Numbered from the stretch's first letter, positions 1-8,776 are shown. The stretch: 64,000 bases of DNA from an uncultured Paracoccaceae bacterium (GCA_943787785.1 CALSNT010000014.1:1-64000); one strand, 5' to 3'. Numbers and translations are program-made. The notes: generated by a model not told the origin, from the letters alone.

Positions 1-106
1 AAGGACGTCTCGCCGAACCGATAGTAAGTCCCTCGAGCGACTGCATTGCAGAAAACGCTATTTATGGCTATGTTGGCGTGGTCGAGGCCTTATTGAGAGT
101 CTAGAA

Positions 107-373
107 ATGGCGCACGGAACAGGAACAGTTTTGACGACCGTGAGCGCGCCGTATGGGGTGAAGGTGACGGCTGTCAAGCTTGCTGAAAAAATCGTCAGCC
201 CGAAGAGCGCTGAGGAATATGACGCTGTGGCATTTTCCTTTTTTTCGGACGTTTCGCCAAGTCTGCAAAAAGAGTTCATCAAGCAAATGGGCGTCAATGC
301 TGATATGGCATCAAAAGTTGCCAATAAATTTTCCAAGCTTGCTGGTTTTAAGCTCGCGCTTTCAACGGAATGA
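107..373 (+). CDS. Small hypothetical protein (88 aa)
   Basis: The start is the ATG at 107, preceded by a weak purine-rich stretch (gagag, about 7 nt upstream). The predicted protein is soluble and lysine-rich, with no signal peptide or membrane segment and no motif I recognise. The middle (AEEYDAVAFSFF) and the helical C-terminus look like a genuine protein rather than a random frame. It lies directly upstream of a transposon-truncated gene, so it may itself be part of a remnant. Function unknown. Confidence 0.4.
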   Translation: MAHGTGTVLTTVSAPYGVKVTAVKLAEKIVSPKSAEEYDAVAFSFFSDVSPSLQKEFIKQMGVNADMASKVANKFSKLAGFKLALSTE

Positions 374-412
374 GGCAATCGTCATCAAGTCGCTGGCCTG
401 AACTTTTCGATA

Positions 413-584
413 TAGCGGTTTCTCTTCTACAGCAAGCTGGCGAACGTACATTCTATTGACGATGGATTTACGCCTGCCGAATGCAGCGCAATCGTCACCG
501 CAATGGCATCAGCTCCAGCGAGAGAAGCTTTGCTTGTCGGCCAGAACCGGGATCATAATCTGCGCTGTCTGACGTCAGCACTCG
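413..584 (+). pseudogene. 2OG-Fe(II) oxygenase-like N-terminal fragment cut by an IS3 element
   Basis: One frame between a TAG near 410 and the IS border at about 585 encodes a peptide containing FTPAECSAIV and VGQNRDHNLR. This resembles the N-terminal part of bacterial 2-oxoglutarate/Fe(II) oxygenases, where a 'loops in, binds, acts' helix precedes the double-stranded beta-helix. No start codon is obvious and the catalytic HxD...H segment is absent because the IS3-family element begins here. The family name is tentative; the truncation by the adjacent element is the firmer part of the call. Confidence 0.35.
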
Positions 585-643
585 TGGGACAGATTTGAGG
601 TTTAGCTAACGGAGGATTTCTGGTTCATCGTAACCGTCAAGGA

Positions 644-1024
644 GTGAAGATGAACAAGAAATCCGGAACCAGTAAAGCTGCGGCTGACAAGCTGGTTAAA
701 ACCATCCGCCGCAAAACGCGACATACCTATTCGTCTGAAGAGAAGATCCGCATTGTTCTGGCGGGCCTTCGCGGCGAGGAAACTATTTCTGTGCTATGCC
801 GCCGAGAGGGTATCTCCGAAAGCCTGTATTACAGCTGGTCAAAGGAATTCCTCGAAGCCGGGAAACGCCGTCTGGCGGGCGATACGGCCCGGCAAGCGAC
901 GCCGCCTGAGGTGAAGGATCTGCGATCCGAGGCGACGGCACTGAAGGAATGCGTTGCCGATCTAACACTTGAAAACCGCCTGCTCAAAAAAAGCATGACA
1001 GGGGCTGGGGAGTTCGAGGAATGA
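644..1024 (+). CDS. IS3-family transposase OrfA
   Basis: This 126-residue protein has the OrfA architecture. A helix-turn-helix around residues 30-75 (YSSEEKIRIVLAGLRGEE, then CRREGISESLYYSWSKEF) binds the IS ends, followed by a leucine-rich helix (about residues 95-120) for dimerisation. Its stop overlaps the orfB start as ATGA at 1021-1024. An A7 run at 986-992 lies near its end, placed so that a -1 slip would enter the orfB frame, which is open from there. OrfA alone regulates; the OrfAB fusion would be the active transposase in this family. Confidence 0.85.
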   Translation: MKMNKKSGTSKAAADKLVKTIRRKTRHTYSSEEKIRIVLAGLRGEETISVLCRREGISESLYYSWSKEFLEAGKRRLAGDTARQATPPEVKDLRSEATALKECVADLTLENRLLKKSMTGAGEFEE

Positions 1025-2001
1025 GATACCCCGCGTCTGAGAAACTGGAGATCATCCGCACCGTTGAGGGGTCCCATCTTCCTGCGAAGCAGACCCTCGA
1101 CATGTTGGGCATTCCTCGTACCACATTTTATCGCTGGTACGACCGTTACGTGGAAGGTGGGCTTGATGCCTTGTCGGATTGCTCGCCTTGCCCAAAGTCT
1201 GTCTGGAACCGTATTCCACAGGATCGGAGGGATGATCTGATCGAGTTCGCGCTGGAACATGAGGCGCTGACGACCCGGGAACTGGCGGTCAAATACACTG
1301 ATGAGAAGCGATACTTTATCTCTGAATCATCGGCTTACCGATTTTTGAAGGAAGCTGATCTGATCACGGCACCAGACTACGTTGTGATCAAAGCCGCCGA
1401 CGAGTTCACGGATAAAACGACTGCCATCAACGAGATGTGGCAAACCGACTTCACCTACTTCAAGATCATTGGCTGGGGCTGGTTTTATCTCAGCACGATC
1501 CTGGATGATTACAGCCGCTACATCATTGGCTGGAAACTTTGCACGAACATGCGGGCCGAGGACGTGACTGACACGATTGAGTTGGCTTTGGCGGCGTCAG
1601 GGTGCGACCATGCCATCGTTCGCCACATGCCTCGCCTGCTAAGTGATAATGGGTCCTGTTACATCTCCGGTGATTTGGCCGAATGGCTGGAGGACCATAA
1701 AATGGATCACGTTCGCGGAGCTCCTTTCCACCCGCAAACACAGGGCAAGATCGAACGCTGGCATCAAACCATGAAGAACCGGGTTTTGCTGGAAAACTAC
1801 TATCTGCCCGGTGATCTCGAACTCCAGATCGAGGCCTTCGTCGATTACTACAATAACGAACGCTACCACGAGAGCCTGAACAACGTGACGCCGGCAGACG
1901 TCTATTTTGGGCGTGACAAAGCCATCATCAGAGAAAGGGAAAAGATCAAGAAACAGACAATCCAACAACGCCGCTTGCAACATCAAAAACAAGCCGCATA
2001 A
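1021..2001 (+). CDS. IS3-family transposase OrfB (DDE integrase core)
   Basis: This 326-aa rve-superfamily transposase begins with a second helix-turn-helix (MLGIPRTTFYRWYDRY) followed by the catalytic core. The DDE residues are visible in QTDFTYF (first Asp), LLSDNGS (second Asp) and GKIERWHQ (Glu). The C-terminal YNNERYHESL motif is typical. The gene is intact and starts inside the orfA stop (ATGA), so it can be made by translational coupling or as an OrfAB frameshift fusion. Likely functional. Confidence 0.9.
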   Translation: MRYPASEKLEIIRTVEGSHLPAKQTLDMLGIPRTTFYRWYDRYVEGGLDALSDCSPCPKSVWNRIPQDRRDDLIEFALEHEALTTRELAVKYTDEKRYFISESSAYRFLKEADLITAPDYVVIKAADEFTDKTTAINEMWQTDFTYFKIIGWGWFYLSTILDDYSRYIIGWKLCTNMRAEDVTDTIELALAASGCDHAIVRHMPRLLSDNGSCYISGDLAEWLEDHKMDHVRGAPFHPQTQGKIERWHQTMKNRVLLENYYLPGDLELQIEAFVDYYNNERYHESLNNVTPADVYFGRDKAIIREREKIKKQTIQQRRLQHQKQAA

Positions 2002-2061
2002 TCAATCACACAAACGAGCCAGAGCCTCCAATGCTCAAGCCGCTCTGATGTTCCATTTTAT

Positions 2062-2475
2062 ATGACGACGGACATGCAGCTGAAAGCGCTGCCAGAGAAC
2101 GAGACTTTTGGGATGACGCCAGCCCAAGCATCTGACTGGGCGAAAACGGTGGAGCGCCGGTTCGAGCTTTGGGCGCGCAATGCTCAGGAATGCGATATCC
2201 AAGGCCTTCGGACCTTCGGGCAAATGCAGGCGGCGGCCTTCCGCTCCTGGCTCATCACCGGCGAAATCTTGGCCGAACTGCCCTGGCGGAAGCGGCCCTG
2301 GAACCGCTACGGCACCAAGGTGCGCCAGCTGCCGCCGCAGCGCCTGTCGCGGAAGACGGAAAGCATGAAGCGGCTGATCAACGGGGTCTACACGGATGCC
2401 GATGGCATGCCGGTGGGCTACCGCGCGATCCGCAAGGACCTTTTCCGTCACGACGTGGAATACGACTTGCGTGCC
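2062..2475 (+). pseudogene. Lambda-type phage portal protein fragment
   Basis: From the ATG at 2062 the frame encodes about 138 residues before running into an IS407-type end at about 2469-2475. WARNAQECD, LRTFGQMQAAAFRSWL, GEILAELPW, YGTKVRQLPP and GVYTDADGMPVGYR match the central part of lambda-family portal proteins, which form the dodecameric DNA-entry vertex. The N-terminal and C-terminal thirds are missing, so it cannot function. With the terminase pieces at 5.4-6.7 kb it marks a dismembered prophage. Confidence 0.6.
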
Positions 2476-3317
2476 CCCATCGTGTGGTCCGGTTTGATTG
2501 TTAGTGCATCGTGGGCCTTTGGTCCATTGGAACGATACTTTCTGGTGCTGGTGGCCGATAGCCCAAGGCGCTGTGCGGCCTAACGGTGTTGTAGTGAACG
2601 CGCCATTGTTCGATCAGGATTTGAGCTTCGCGGAGGCTGTAAAATAGCTCGCCATTCAACAACTCATCGCGGAACCTGGCGTTGAAGCTTTCGCAGTATC
2701 CGTTTTCCCAAGGTGACCCTGGCTCAATGTAAGCGGTCTTCGCGCCCACGGCGGCGATCCAGTCCCGCACTTTCTGAGCAATAAATTCCGGGCCATTGTC
2801 CGACCTTATGTATTTCGGCGGGCCACGCAGGATGAACTGGTCCGTCAGTGCGTCCAGCACGTCCGTCGAGTTGAGCTTGCGATCAACGCGGATCATCAAC
2901 GCCTCCCTGGTGTATTCATCAATGATGTTGAGCGTCCGATAGACTTGCCCATCTGCGGTGCGATCCTGGACGAAGTCATAGGACCAGACATGGTTGGGGC
3001 GCTCTGGTCTGAGACGCACGCACGACCCATCGTTCAGCCAGAGCCGCCCCTTTTTCTTCTGCTTCTGAGGAACCTTCAGCCCTTCGCGCCGCCAGATACG
3101 TTCGACCCGCTTGTGGTTCACGTGCCAGCCCGCATTGTTGAGCAAACCTGTGACCATCCGATATCCGTAGCGGCCATATTGATCTGCCAGCTCGATGATA
3201 TCGTCGGTCAGCCGGTTTTCGTCGACACGTCCTTGCGGAGCTTTGCGCTGTGTGGATCGATGCTGCCCAAGTGTGCGGCAGGCCCGGCGCTCGGAAACGC
3301 CAAGCTCCTGCCGCACA
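2469..3317 (-). mobile_element. IS3-family (IS407 group) element, copy 1, truncated
   Basis: The stretch from 2469 to 3317 is the same as 29406-30254 in the intact copy 2. It keeps the terminal TGCCCCC at 2472 and all of orfB, but lacks orfA and the other inverted end. At 3317/3318 it joins abruptly to unrelated DNA that looks like the start of an IS66 orfA. The loss of one end at an otherwise perfect copy suggests recombination or deletion rather than slow decay. Confidence 0.8.
2501..3316 (-). CDS. IS407-group transposase OrfB, copy 1 (orphan, orfA missing)
   Basis: The protein has 271 codons from a GTG start and is residue-for-residue the same as the OrfB at 29438-30253. An N-terminal HTH_21 region (GRYGYRMVTGLL) precedes the rve core, with DDE residues in SYDFVQD, RSDNGPEF and ENGYCESFN. 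The PHSALGYRPPAPE tail is typical of IS407/IS511-type enzymes. Without orfA and the right inverted end it should not move by itself, but it could be complemented by copy 2. Confidence 0.85.
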   Translation of the reverse strand: MRQELGVSERRACRTLGQHRSTQRKAPQGRVDENRLTDDIIELADQYGRYGYRMVTGLLNNAGWHVNHKRVERIWRREGLKVPQKQKKKGRLWLNDGSCVRLRPERPNHVWSYDFVQDRTADGQVYRTLNIIDEYTREALMIRVDRKLNSTDVLDALTDQFILRGPPKYIRSDNGPEFIAQKVRDWIAAVGAKTAYIEPGSPWENGYCESFNARFRDELLNGELFYSLREAQILIEQWRVHYNTVRPHSALGYRPPAPESIVPMDQRPTMH

Positions 3318-3370
3318 AGCGACGGTTCTGGTCTGACGAAGAGAAGCGTTCGATCTGTATGCAGACACGG
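3315..3370 (+). pseudogene. IS66-type tnpA scar
   Basis: One frame reads HKRRFWSDEEKRSICMQTRA and then hits a stop. This matches the conserved start of IS66-family TnpA proteins (R-R-F-W-S-x-E-E-K). Only about 20 residues survive, squeezed between the broken IS407 copy and the DUF3489-like remnant. It is evidence of a third element that once lay at this junction. Confidence 0.35.
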
Positions 3371-3372
3371 GC

Positions 3373-3621
3373 AAGTGTGTTGTAGGCCAGCGGGGTCGCA
3401 CGCAGCGTGAGCGGTCCGCGTTCATCGTCATGCCGGTAGACGGTGTTGAGGTCGGTGGCGGGGATTTCCTCGATCAGCGACAGCTTGAGCAGGCTTTTGC
3501 AGACATTGCCGACGGCACCGCCCTTGAGGTTGGGGGTGACGGGAAAGACAGCTCCGTCCTCCCGTGCGCAGGCGGTGGACAGGATGACGGATTGGGCGTC
3601 GGACAGCTGGATCTGGGTCAT
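3373..3621 (-). pseudogene. DUF3489-like protein, C-terminus replaced
   Basis: The frame begins at the ATG at 3621 and encodes MTQIQLSDAQSVILSTAC, REDGAVFPV, LKGGAVGNVCKSLLKLSLIEE and a winged-helix-like continuation. This resembles the small DUF3489 family, whose N-terminal half is a winged helix and whose role is unknown. Family-like sequence stops near 3373, where IS66-like and IS407 DNA take over, so the true C-terminus is lost. Such genes are common on alphaproteobacterial mobile islands. Confidence 0.45.
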
Positions 3622-3716
3622 GATGATCTCCGGGTATCGGGCCGTGCGGGATGCTCAGCCTTCTACCGGGGAAAGCCCGCCAGGCGGCGGGCCTTGGCAG
3701 GGCAAAGCCTGATGGT

Positions 3717-3989
3717 TCACTCAGCGAACTCGCCTTCGTAGAACGCGCTGTCCGTGATGCGCTTTAGAAGCTCGGCGTAGTGCTCGAGCGTTGCGACATC
3801 GCCCCATTTGAGCTCGTCGGGGTGAGCGTTGAAGTGGTTGTCACTGAGCGCCTGCAGCCGGGCCAGCATGGTGTCGATTTCGGCCTTCTTCGCGATGAAG
3901 GCGGCGAGGGCGGCTTCGCGGTTCCGCCGGGCCTTCTCGGCGCCAAGCTGGTGGCGCGGGGTGGTGACGGGGTTCAGGCGGGTGGTCAT
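3717..3989 (-). CDS. Small hypothetical protein (90 aa)
   Basis: The frame runs from the ATG at 3987-3989 with a GAGGG-like ribosome site upstream. The protein is mostly helical: basic N-terminus (TTRLNPVTTPRHQLG), a helix with many Ala/Lys, then an acidic C-terminus ending EGEFAE. I see no enzyme motif. Its neighbours are phage and IS remnants, so it is probably carried accessory DNA. The roughly 330 bases between this gene and 4317 hold no gene I can support. Confidence 0.4.
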   Translation of the reverse strand: MTTRLNPVTTPRHQLGAEKARRNREAALAAFIAKKAEIDTMLARLQALSDNHFNAHPDELKWGDVATLEHYAELLKRITDSAFYEGEFAE

Positions 3990-4316
3990 CTGGGTTGTGT
4001 CCCTCGGTGAGTTGCGTCGTGTTCGTGCAATGACCTTCGCTCTGCTGCACCGATTGTCGTAGCAAAATCAGAGCAATATCATTGCTATCGATCACTCGGC
4101 GCGTAGCTGTCGGATCTCATTGGCCCATCGATCCATCGACGAGGATCCCGACCCTGTGGTGTGCCTGATCTATGGTAAATTTGTAGCGAATAATGGTTTG
4201 AGTAACCTGCAGGTCATTTGCATTGGCTATCCAAGGCTTATCGGTCTATACATTGTGTCAGACATCCGCGGCCGCCTTCTTATAAATTATTGGAACCGAA
4301 CGTGGGTGACACGGCT

Positions 4317-5390
4317 ATGATACATGTGGAGTGGCATGAGTACGTCCTGACCGCGCTGGCGTTTGGCCTGTGCTTGGCGATCGTGTTGGTGCGCTCGAGG
4401 TTTCCCCGGCTCAGTGGGCGTGTGGATGACCTGAACGCTGTGCAAGCCATGCACACAAGCCTCACCCCGCGCATCGGAGGGATCGCGATATTCGGTGCTC
4501 TCGGTCTGAGCGTTGTCTTGGTACCGGATTCCATTTCGGAGCCCTACGCCAAGTTCATGCTTGCCACCCTGTTGCTCTTCCTGGTTGGCTTGGCAGAGGA
4601 TCTTGGTTTTGCAGTCTCACCTCGTCTCCGGTTTCTTGCGGCGATCGGCGCCAGCCTTTTGGCGATCTGGTTGCTGGGCGTCTGGCTCCCTCGAGCCGGC
4701 ATTCCCGGCTTGGATGCGGTGATGGATTATTGGGTGGTTGGGGTGCCGGTCACTCTTCTGATCACGGCTGGGATTTCGAACGGCTTCAATCTGATTGATG
4801 GTGTCAATGGCCTCGCATCCTTTACGGCCATCGCTGCCGCGGTCGCGCTGAGCTATATCGCTGAAGCGGCAGGATACGCGATTATGGTCCATCTCGCGAT
4901 GATGGTTGCAGCTGCAGCTTTCGGGTTCTTCCTTCTGAATTACCCATTCGGTCTGATCTTCCTCGGCGACGCGGGTGCCTACACGCTTGGCTTCGTGTTG
5001 AGCTGGTGCGGTGTTTCCATTCTGCTCAGCGCGCCGGAGGTCTCCCCTTGGGCGCTCTTGCTGACGCTCTTCTGGCCGGTGGCCGACACGTTGCTTGCGA
5101 TCTACCGGAGGTTTCGCAGAAACAAGGGCGTTTCGGCCCCGGATCGGTTGCATGTACATCAAATGGTGATGCGCGTAATGGAAATCTGCATCCTCGGCCG
5201 AAACCGCCGCCAAATTGCAAACCCGCTCACGACACTGGTCTTGTTGCCGTTCATTATTGCTCCGCCAATCGCGGGTGTGCTGCTGTGGAACCAAAACCAG
5301 AATGCGTTTCTGGCAGTTGTGATCTTTGGGGTGCTGTTCTTTGCAAGTTATGCGGCAGCGCCTCGTCTGATCCGCCGGTTCCGCCGTTAG
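4317..5390 (+). CDS. WecA-like undecaprenyl-phosphate HexNAc-1-phosphate transferase
   Basis: This glycosyltransferase family 4 (MraY/WecA type) integral membrane protein would transfer a sugar-1-phosphate from a UDP-sugar to undecaprenyl phosphate, starting O-antigen or capsule repeat units. I take the ATG at 4317, because upstream codons add a non-hydrophobic tail. About ten membrane segments are visible. Landmarks: PRIGG near residue 50, the aspartate-rich AEDLG, NLIDGVNGLAS, FLGDAGAY and the HVHQ loop after DRLH. Length (357 aa) fits the family. It stands alone among phage remnants about 5 kb before the polysaccharide operon it may serve. Confidence 0.85.
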   Translation: MIHVEWHEYVLTALAFGLCLAIVLVRSRFPRLSGRVDDLNAVQAMHTSLTPRIGGIAIFGALGLSVVLVPDSISEPYAKFMLATLLLFLVGLAEDLGFAVSPRLRFLAAIGASLLAIWLLGVWLPRAGIPGLDAVMDYWVVGVPVTLLITAGISNGFNLIDGVNGLASFTAIAAAVALSYIAEAAGYAIMVHLAMMVAAAAFGFFLLNYPFGLIFLGDAGAYTLGFVLSWCGVSILLSAPEVSPWALLLTLFWPVADTLLAIYRRFRRNKGVSAPDRLHVHQMVMRVMEICILGRNRRQIANPLTTLVLLPFIIAPPIAGVLLWNQNQNAFLAVVIFGVLFFASYAAAPRLIRRFRR

Positions 5391-5437
5391 CAACGGGAAG
5401 ATCGACTGTCCTCCCGTATTGAACAGGAGGCAGCTTG

Positions 5438-5935
5438 ATGTCTGAACCTCGCACCCGCGGCCAGACGATCACGGTCGCACAAGCCGCTGCTCTGCTGGGC
5501 CGCTCGGATCGCTGGGTGCAGGGCCTTGTGAAGGCCGGATACATGGATCGGGCGCAGCGCGGGGAATACACGCTGGTGGGCGTGATCCGGGGCGCGCTGG
5601 CCTATTACGAGGACCAGCTGTCCAAGAACAACAAGGCCGCGGTGGCCAGCCGGGCGACGGAGGCGCGCACGCGCGAGATCGAACTCAGGATCCAGGAGCG
5701 CAGCCGGGAGCTGATCCCGATGGAGGATGCCAAGGCCGTGGTGGGTGAGATGGCGGCGCTGGTGCGGGCGGAGCTTGCGGGGCTGGCGGCGCGCTATACG
5801 CGCGACATGGAGGCGCGGCGCGCGCTCGAAGAGGTGATCGATGGCGCGCTGGGACGTATTGCAGGGGCGGCCGACAAAGCAGGCGCAGCTCTGGTCGCTG
5901 GCAGCGGCGATCTGGAGGCCGAGCGAGAAGCGTGA
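5438..5935 (+). CDS. Phage terminase small subunit (Nu1-like)
   Basis: The ATG at 5438 follows a strong AGGAGG (5425-5430). The first about 60 residues form a helix-turn-helix (VAQAAALLGRSDRWVQGLVKAGY) like lambda Nu1, which recognises the packaging site. The rest is a charged helical region (REIELRIQERSRELIPME) for oligomerisation and contact with the large subunit. The gene overlaps the start of the large-subunit remnant by about 95 bases. It looks intact but has no functional partner here, so it is prophage debris. Confidence 0.65.
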   Translation: MSEPRTRGQTITVAQAAALLGRSDRWVQGLVKAGYMDRAQRGEYTLVGVIRGALAYYEDQLSKNNKAAVASRATEARTREIELRIQERSRELIPMEDAKAVVGEMAALVRAELAGLAARYTRDMEARRALEEVIDGALGRIAGAADKAGAALVAGSGDLEAEREA

Positions 5936-6661
5936 TCCGGCGGCCTGGGCCGCGGCGCACCGCATCTATCCGGAGACCGCCGGTATCCCCGGTCCGCGGG
6001 ACCCGGGGCTGACGCCCTACATGATCCCATGGTCTGCGGCCGTGCATCGCGGCGGCTACCGGCGGGTGGTGGCGGTGACCTCGGCGCAGTCGGGCAAGAC
6101 CGACAGCATGCTTGATATCATCGGGGCGAGGCTCGACCAGCGCCCGGCGCCGATCCTTTACGTGGGTCCCACGAAGGAGTTCCTGACCGACCAGTTCGAA
6201 CCGCGGTTGATGGCGCTGCTCGACGAGGCGGACACGCTGGCAAACAAGGTGATCCGCGGGCGCCGCATGAAGAAGACACTGAAGCATGTGGCGGGCGTGC
6301 GCGTTCGCCTTGCCCATGCCGGATCCTCGACGGCGCTGAAGTCCGACCCGGCTGCGCTGGCACTCATCGACGAATACGATGAGATGATGGCCAATGTGAA
6401 AGGCCAGGGGGATGTGCTGGGCCTCGTGGAAGCGCGCGGCGAAACCTATGCCGACTTTGTCACGGCGATCACCAGCACACCGGCGCGAGGTCTCGTGGAA
6501 ATCGAACCGGATGACACGAGTGGCCTCGAGTTCTGGGCACGATCAGCGCCCGACGATCTTGAGAGCCCGATCTGGAAACTCTGGCAGGAGGGCACGCGGC
6601 ATCACTGGGCTTGGCCGTGTAAGCATTGCACTGAGTTCTTCATTCCGCGTTTCAAACAGCT
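5841..6661 (+). pseudogene. Phage terminase large subunit (GpA-like), C-terminally deleted
   Basis: About 273 residues of a lambda GpA-type DNA-packaging ATPase are present. The ATPase lies around VVAVTSAQSGKTDSM (Walker A-like, near residue 78) and LALIDEYDEM (Walker B-like). CKHC starts the usual zinc-binding segment. Near 6661 family-like sequence stops and the frame becomes unrelated, so the nuclease domain is deleted. The downstream sequence belongs to another gene, showing a deletion fusion. Not functional. Confidence 0.65.
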
Positions 6662-6664
6662 CAG

Positions 6665-6955
6665 GTGGGCGAGTTGGCGCAGATGCCGGTGGAACTACTG
6701 GCTGCCCTGCAAGGTGAACTTGACCACGCGAGCAAGCAGCTGAAGGCGGCCACCGCGCGGTTCAACACAGCCCTTGAGGTGCGCTACGCCACGCGCGCCG
6801 CGGAGGCCCGTCGTGCCTGCGGCAAGGACACCGGTACGGTTCGACTTGTTGATGGCGATTACACGGTGGTGGCCGATCTGCCCAGGTGCGGATGTCGTCG
6901 GGCCTTGGGGTGGCTTGCGGCCGTTCTGGCATCTGGGATAAGAGACGTGTCTTGA
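6665..6955 (+). pseudogene. Phage/plasmid hypothetical fragment fused at terminase deletion
   Basis: Starting at the deletion joint, this frame encodes MPVELLAALQGELDHASKQLKAATARFNTALEVR-type helical sequence, followed by a short beta-rich part (TGTVRLVDGDYTVVADLP). The quality of the first 70 residues suggests a once-real phage or plasmid protein. The last 20 (RCGCRRALGW onward) look like out-of-frame sequence. No family recognised. It lies immediately upstream of the WGR gene. Confidence 0.3.
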
Positions 6956-6980
6956 CGCTCTTGAGCCAGCCGGGACCCGG

Positions 6981-7199
6981 ATGATCGATCTGACGTGGCG
7001 CAACACAGCCGGTCGCGCTGTAAAGTATTACCGCATGGACATTGTGCAGGGTCTCTTCGGAGATTGGTCTCTTGTGCATGAATGGGGAAAGTTCGGTGAG
7101 GAAGGTCAGTCCCGCATGGATTGGTTTCAAACCGAAGCGGAAGCCAAGGATGCGCGGTTTGTTATCCATATGGAAAAGGCGATGGCTGGGTATGAGTGA
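6981..7199 (+). CDS. WGR-domain protein (72 aa)
   Basis: The whole protein is one WGR domain: KYYRMDIVQGLFGDWSLVHEWGKFGEEGQS followed by the alpha-helical EAEAKDARFVIHMEKAM. WGR domains occur in PARPs and in bacterial stand-alone proteins and are thought to bind nucleic acid. It is complete at the usual single-domain length. Context is phage/plasmid DNA, where such genes are common; its role there is unknown. Confidence 0.75.
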   Translation: MIDLTWRNTAGRAVKYYRMDIVQGLFGDWSLVHEWGKFGEEGQSRMDWFQTEAEAKDARFVIHMEKAMAGYE

Positions 7200-7778
7200 G
7201 CTTTGGGGGACAAGAAAACCACGTGTGATCAATGCGATGAAAGAAAATTCGCAAAGGGCGATTTTTTTGTTGGACAGTGATTCGTGTGGGGTGTAGAAAT
7301 CACGAAAGAGGGCAAATCACCGCAGTCAGATTTGTGGCGAGAGAAGTCGACAGGGGGCCCTTTGGGTCCCTTCTGACGCGCTGTCTTACGCGGGGCCGCC
7401 GCCTCGCAGAAATCCCGGTTTTTTTCTTTTTTCAAAATCCCGATAGAGTGGGTTTGGAGCGGCCTTCGGGGCTCCCTCAGCAATCGTCTAAAATCCCCTA
7501 AGCCTATGTAATCACGCAATAATCGATCGCCGCGCCAATCGCTCGATTTGCGCAGAAATACCGTTTCCACTCTATTGGACCCCCATTGGGCTCGATAGAG
7601 TTGGGCTGGGATTGCGCGCTCTCGTGGTCAGCGCGTCAAATCCGATAAGTCACTGTGAAATAATAAAAACTCAGCCTATCGGCACCCAGCCTAATGGTTC
7701 GGAAATGCCAGTTCCACTCTATTGGGCTCCGCTGGGTCCAATGGAGTTGGGCTGGGCTAGGGCCCGCGGCGCACATGG
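7200..7778. repeat. Gene-free stretch with a duplicated palindromic repeat
   Basis: No coding frame here looks real. Two related copies of an imperfect palindrome are present, at about 7565-7611 and 7711-7757. Each starts TTCCACTCTATTGG and ends GAGTTGGGCTGGG, with differing centres; the outer arms of each copy pair with each other (CCACTCTATTGG against CCAATGGAGTTGG or a close variant). A third partial piece (ATAGAGTGGG) lies at 7443. The block follows the WGR gene and abuts the 3' end of the DUF1186 gene. Confidence 0.5.
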
Positions 7779-8675
7779 TCATTGCAGACAGCACTTTTTG
7801 TATTTCTTGCCACTTCCGCAAGGGCAGGGATCGTTTCGTCCAATTTTCGGTCCATCGTTGAAAAAAGGCTCGCCGAAGGCGTCGAGAAATGGATTATTTG
7901 AGGCGGGTTTCGCCTCCTGGCCTTTGAGATATTTATCGGAAAAACAGTACCACTGTGAAAGCTCCTCAACAGCACTATCGATGGGCTTGGTTGTTCGGCT
8001 TCGATGATACCAAGTGGACTGACCGGTTTCGACTGCGTCTGTCAGGTCCCGTTGAAAATGTTCAAACGTCGTGGACATCGGATCAATGTAGCCGCGTTCA
8101 AATGCCTCACGCACTTGAGGTTCGAGATGCGCGAGCGCAAGTTCCGCAACCGCAAAGGACCAACTGTCCCAAAGGACATCGGGCTTGTCGAAGTCAGCTT
8201 CGAAAAAGCGCTCAAACCAAGCTGTGACTTGGTTTTTGCAATCGGTATGTGTCCCGGCGATGGTGACGAGTGCATCAATCATCTGAGAGCGAGCGAACAC
8301 ATCGGCGTCGGGGTCTTCGAGCGCTTCGAAGATCGGTTGGAGATCACCATCAAAAACTGCGGCGATGACGCGGGCTGCTCCGTCGGTGACCGCATCACCG
8401 ATCAAATAATCCAACGCCTTTTCGTCGCGGCGAAGCAGGCTGATAAGAGGCCGATAGGTGCTTTGTTCACGCCATTCCCCGAGCAGGAAAAAGGTAAACA
8501 GGAAGGCCGCGACATCCGGGTCATCGCCGGATGTAATTGGCTTTTGGGAGAGGCGGTCGATTTGCTCGAGGAAGATGGGAACCATTTCCTCGCGGCATTG
8601 TCCGGCTGCAATCATGGCATCACGGGGAAAGCCATTGCGTTCTGACAGGGCGGTGAAGATCTCCTCAGGCGTCAT
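7779..8675 (-). CDS. DUF1186 protein with C-terminal SEC-C zinc motif
   Basis: I choose the ATG at 8673-8675 because GGAGAGACC sits just upstream; it gives 298 residues. The body is helical and repeat-like ([38 protein letters not shown]), as in DUF1186 proteins. The extreme C-terminus carries the SEC-C motif [16 protein letters not shown], a zinc-binding tail known from SecA. Its function in this family is unknown. It is intact and unrelated to the surrounding phage debris. Confidence 0.75.
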   Translation of the reverse strand: MTPEEIFTALSERNGFPRDAMIAAGQCREEMVPIFLEQIDRLSQKPITSGDDPDVAAFLFTFFLLGEWREQSTYRPLISLLRRDEKALDYLIGDAVTDGAARVIAAVFDGDLQPIFEALEDPDADVFARSQMIDALVTIAGTHTDCKNQVTAWFERFFEADFDKPDVLWDSWSFAVAELALAHLEPQVREAFERGYIDPMSTTFEHFQRDLTDAVETGQSTWYHRSRTTKPIDSAVEELSQWYCFSDKYLKGQEAKPASNNPFLDAFGEPFFNDGPKIGRNDPCPCGSGKKYKKCCLQ

Positions 8676-8776
8676 ATTTTGGTCTCTCCATGGGGTGTTG
8701 CGAATACTCTTTGCCAAGGCTGTTTGAGACGTCAATGCGCTTGGCGAAAATTAGAAACGAGAGATACGGGTCCATC

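Larger units (their letters stand above)
585..2055 (+). mobile_element. IS3-family insertion sequence
   Basis: The element carries two overlapping ORFs (orfA, orfB) flanked by imperfect inverted ends: TGGGACA at 585 and the complement TGTTCCA at 2049-2055. Both ends share further matches ending in GGAGG about 30 bp inside. I found no short direct repeat at the borders, so the insertion is old or the borders are off by a few bases. It separates an oxygenase-like fragment on the left from a phage portal fragment on the right. Confidence 0.7.

Noticed and set aside
2035-2451. 138-codon minus-strand frame
   Set aside because: Shadow of the portal fragment; no ribosome site and unlikely composition.
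4617-5393. 258-codon open frame on the minus strand
   Set aside because: It is the complement of the WecA-like membrane protein; composition (Arg/Gln/His-rich) is that of a shadow frame.
5685-6317. 210-codon minus-strand frame opposite the terminase genes
   Set aside because: Arg/Pro/His-rich antisense shadow of GC-rich coding DNA, no motif.
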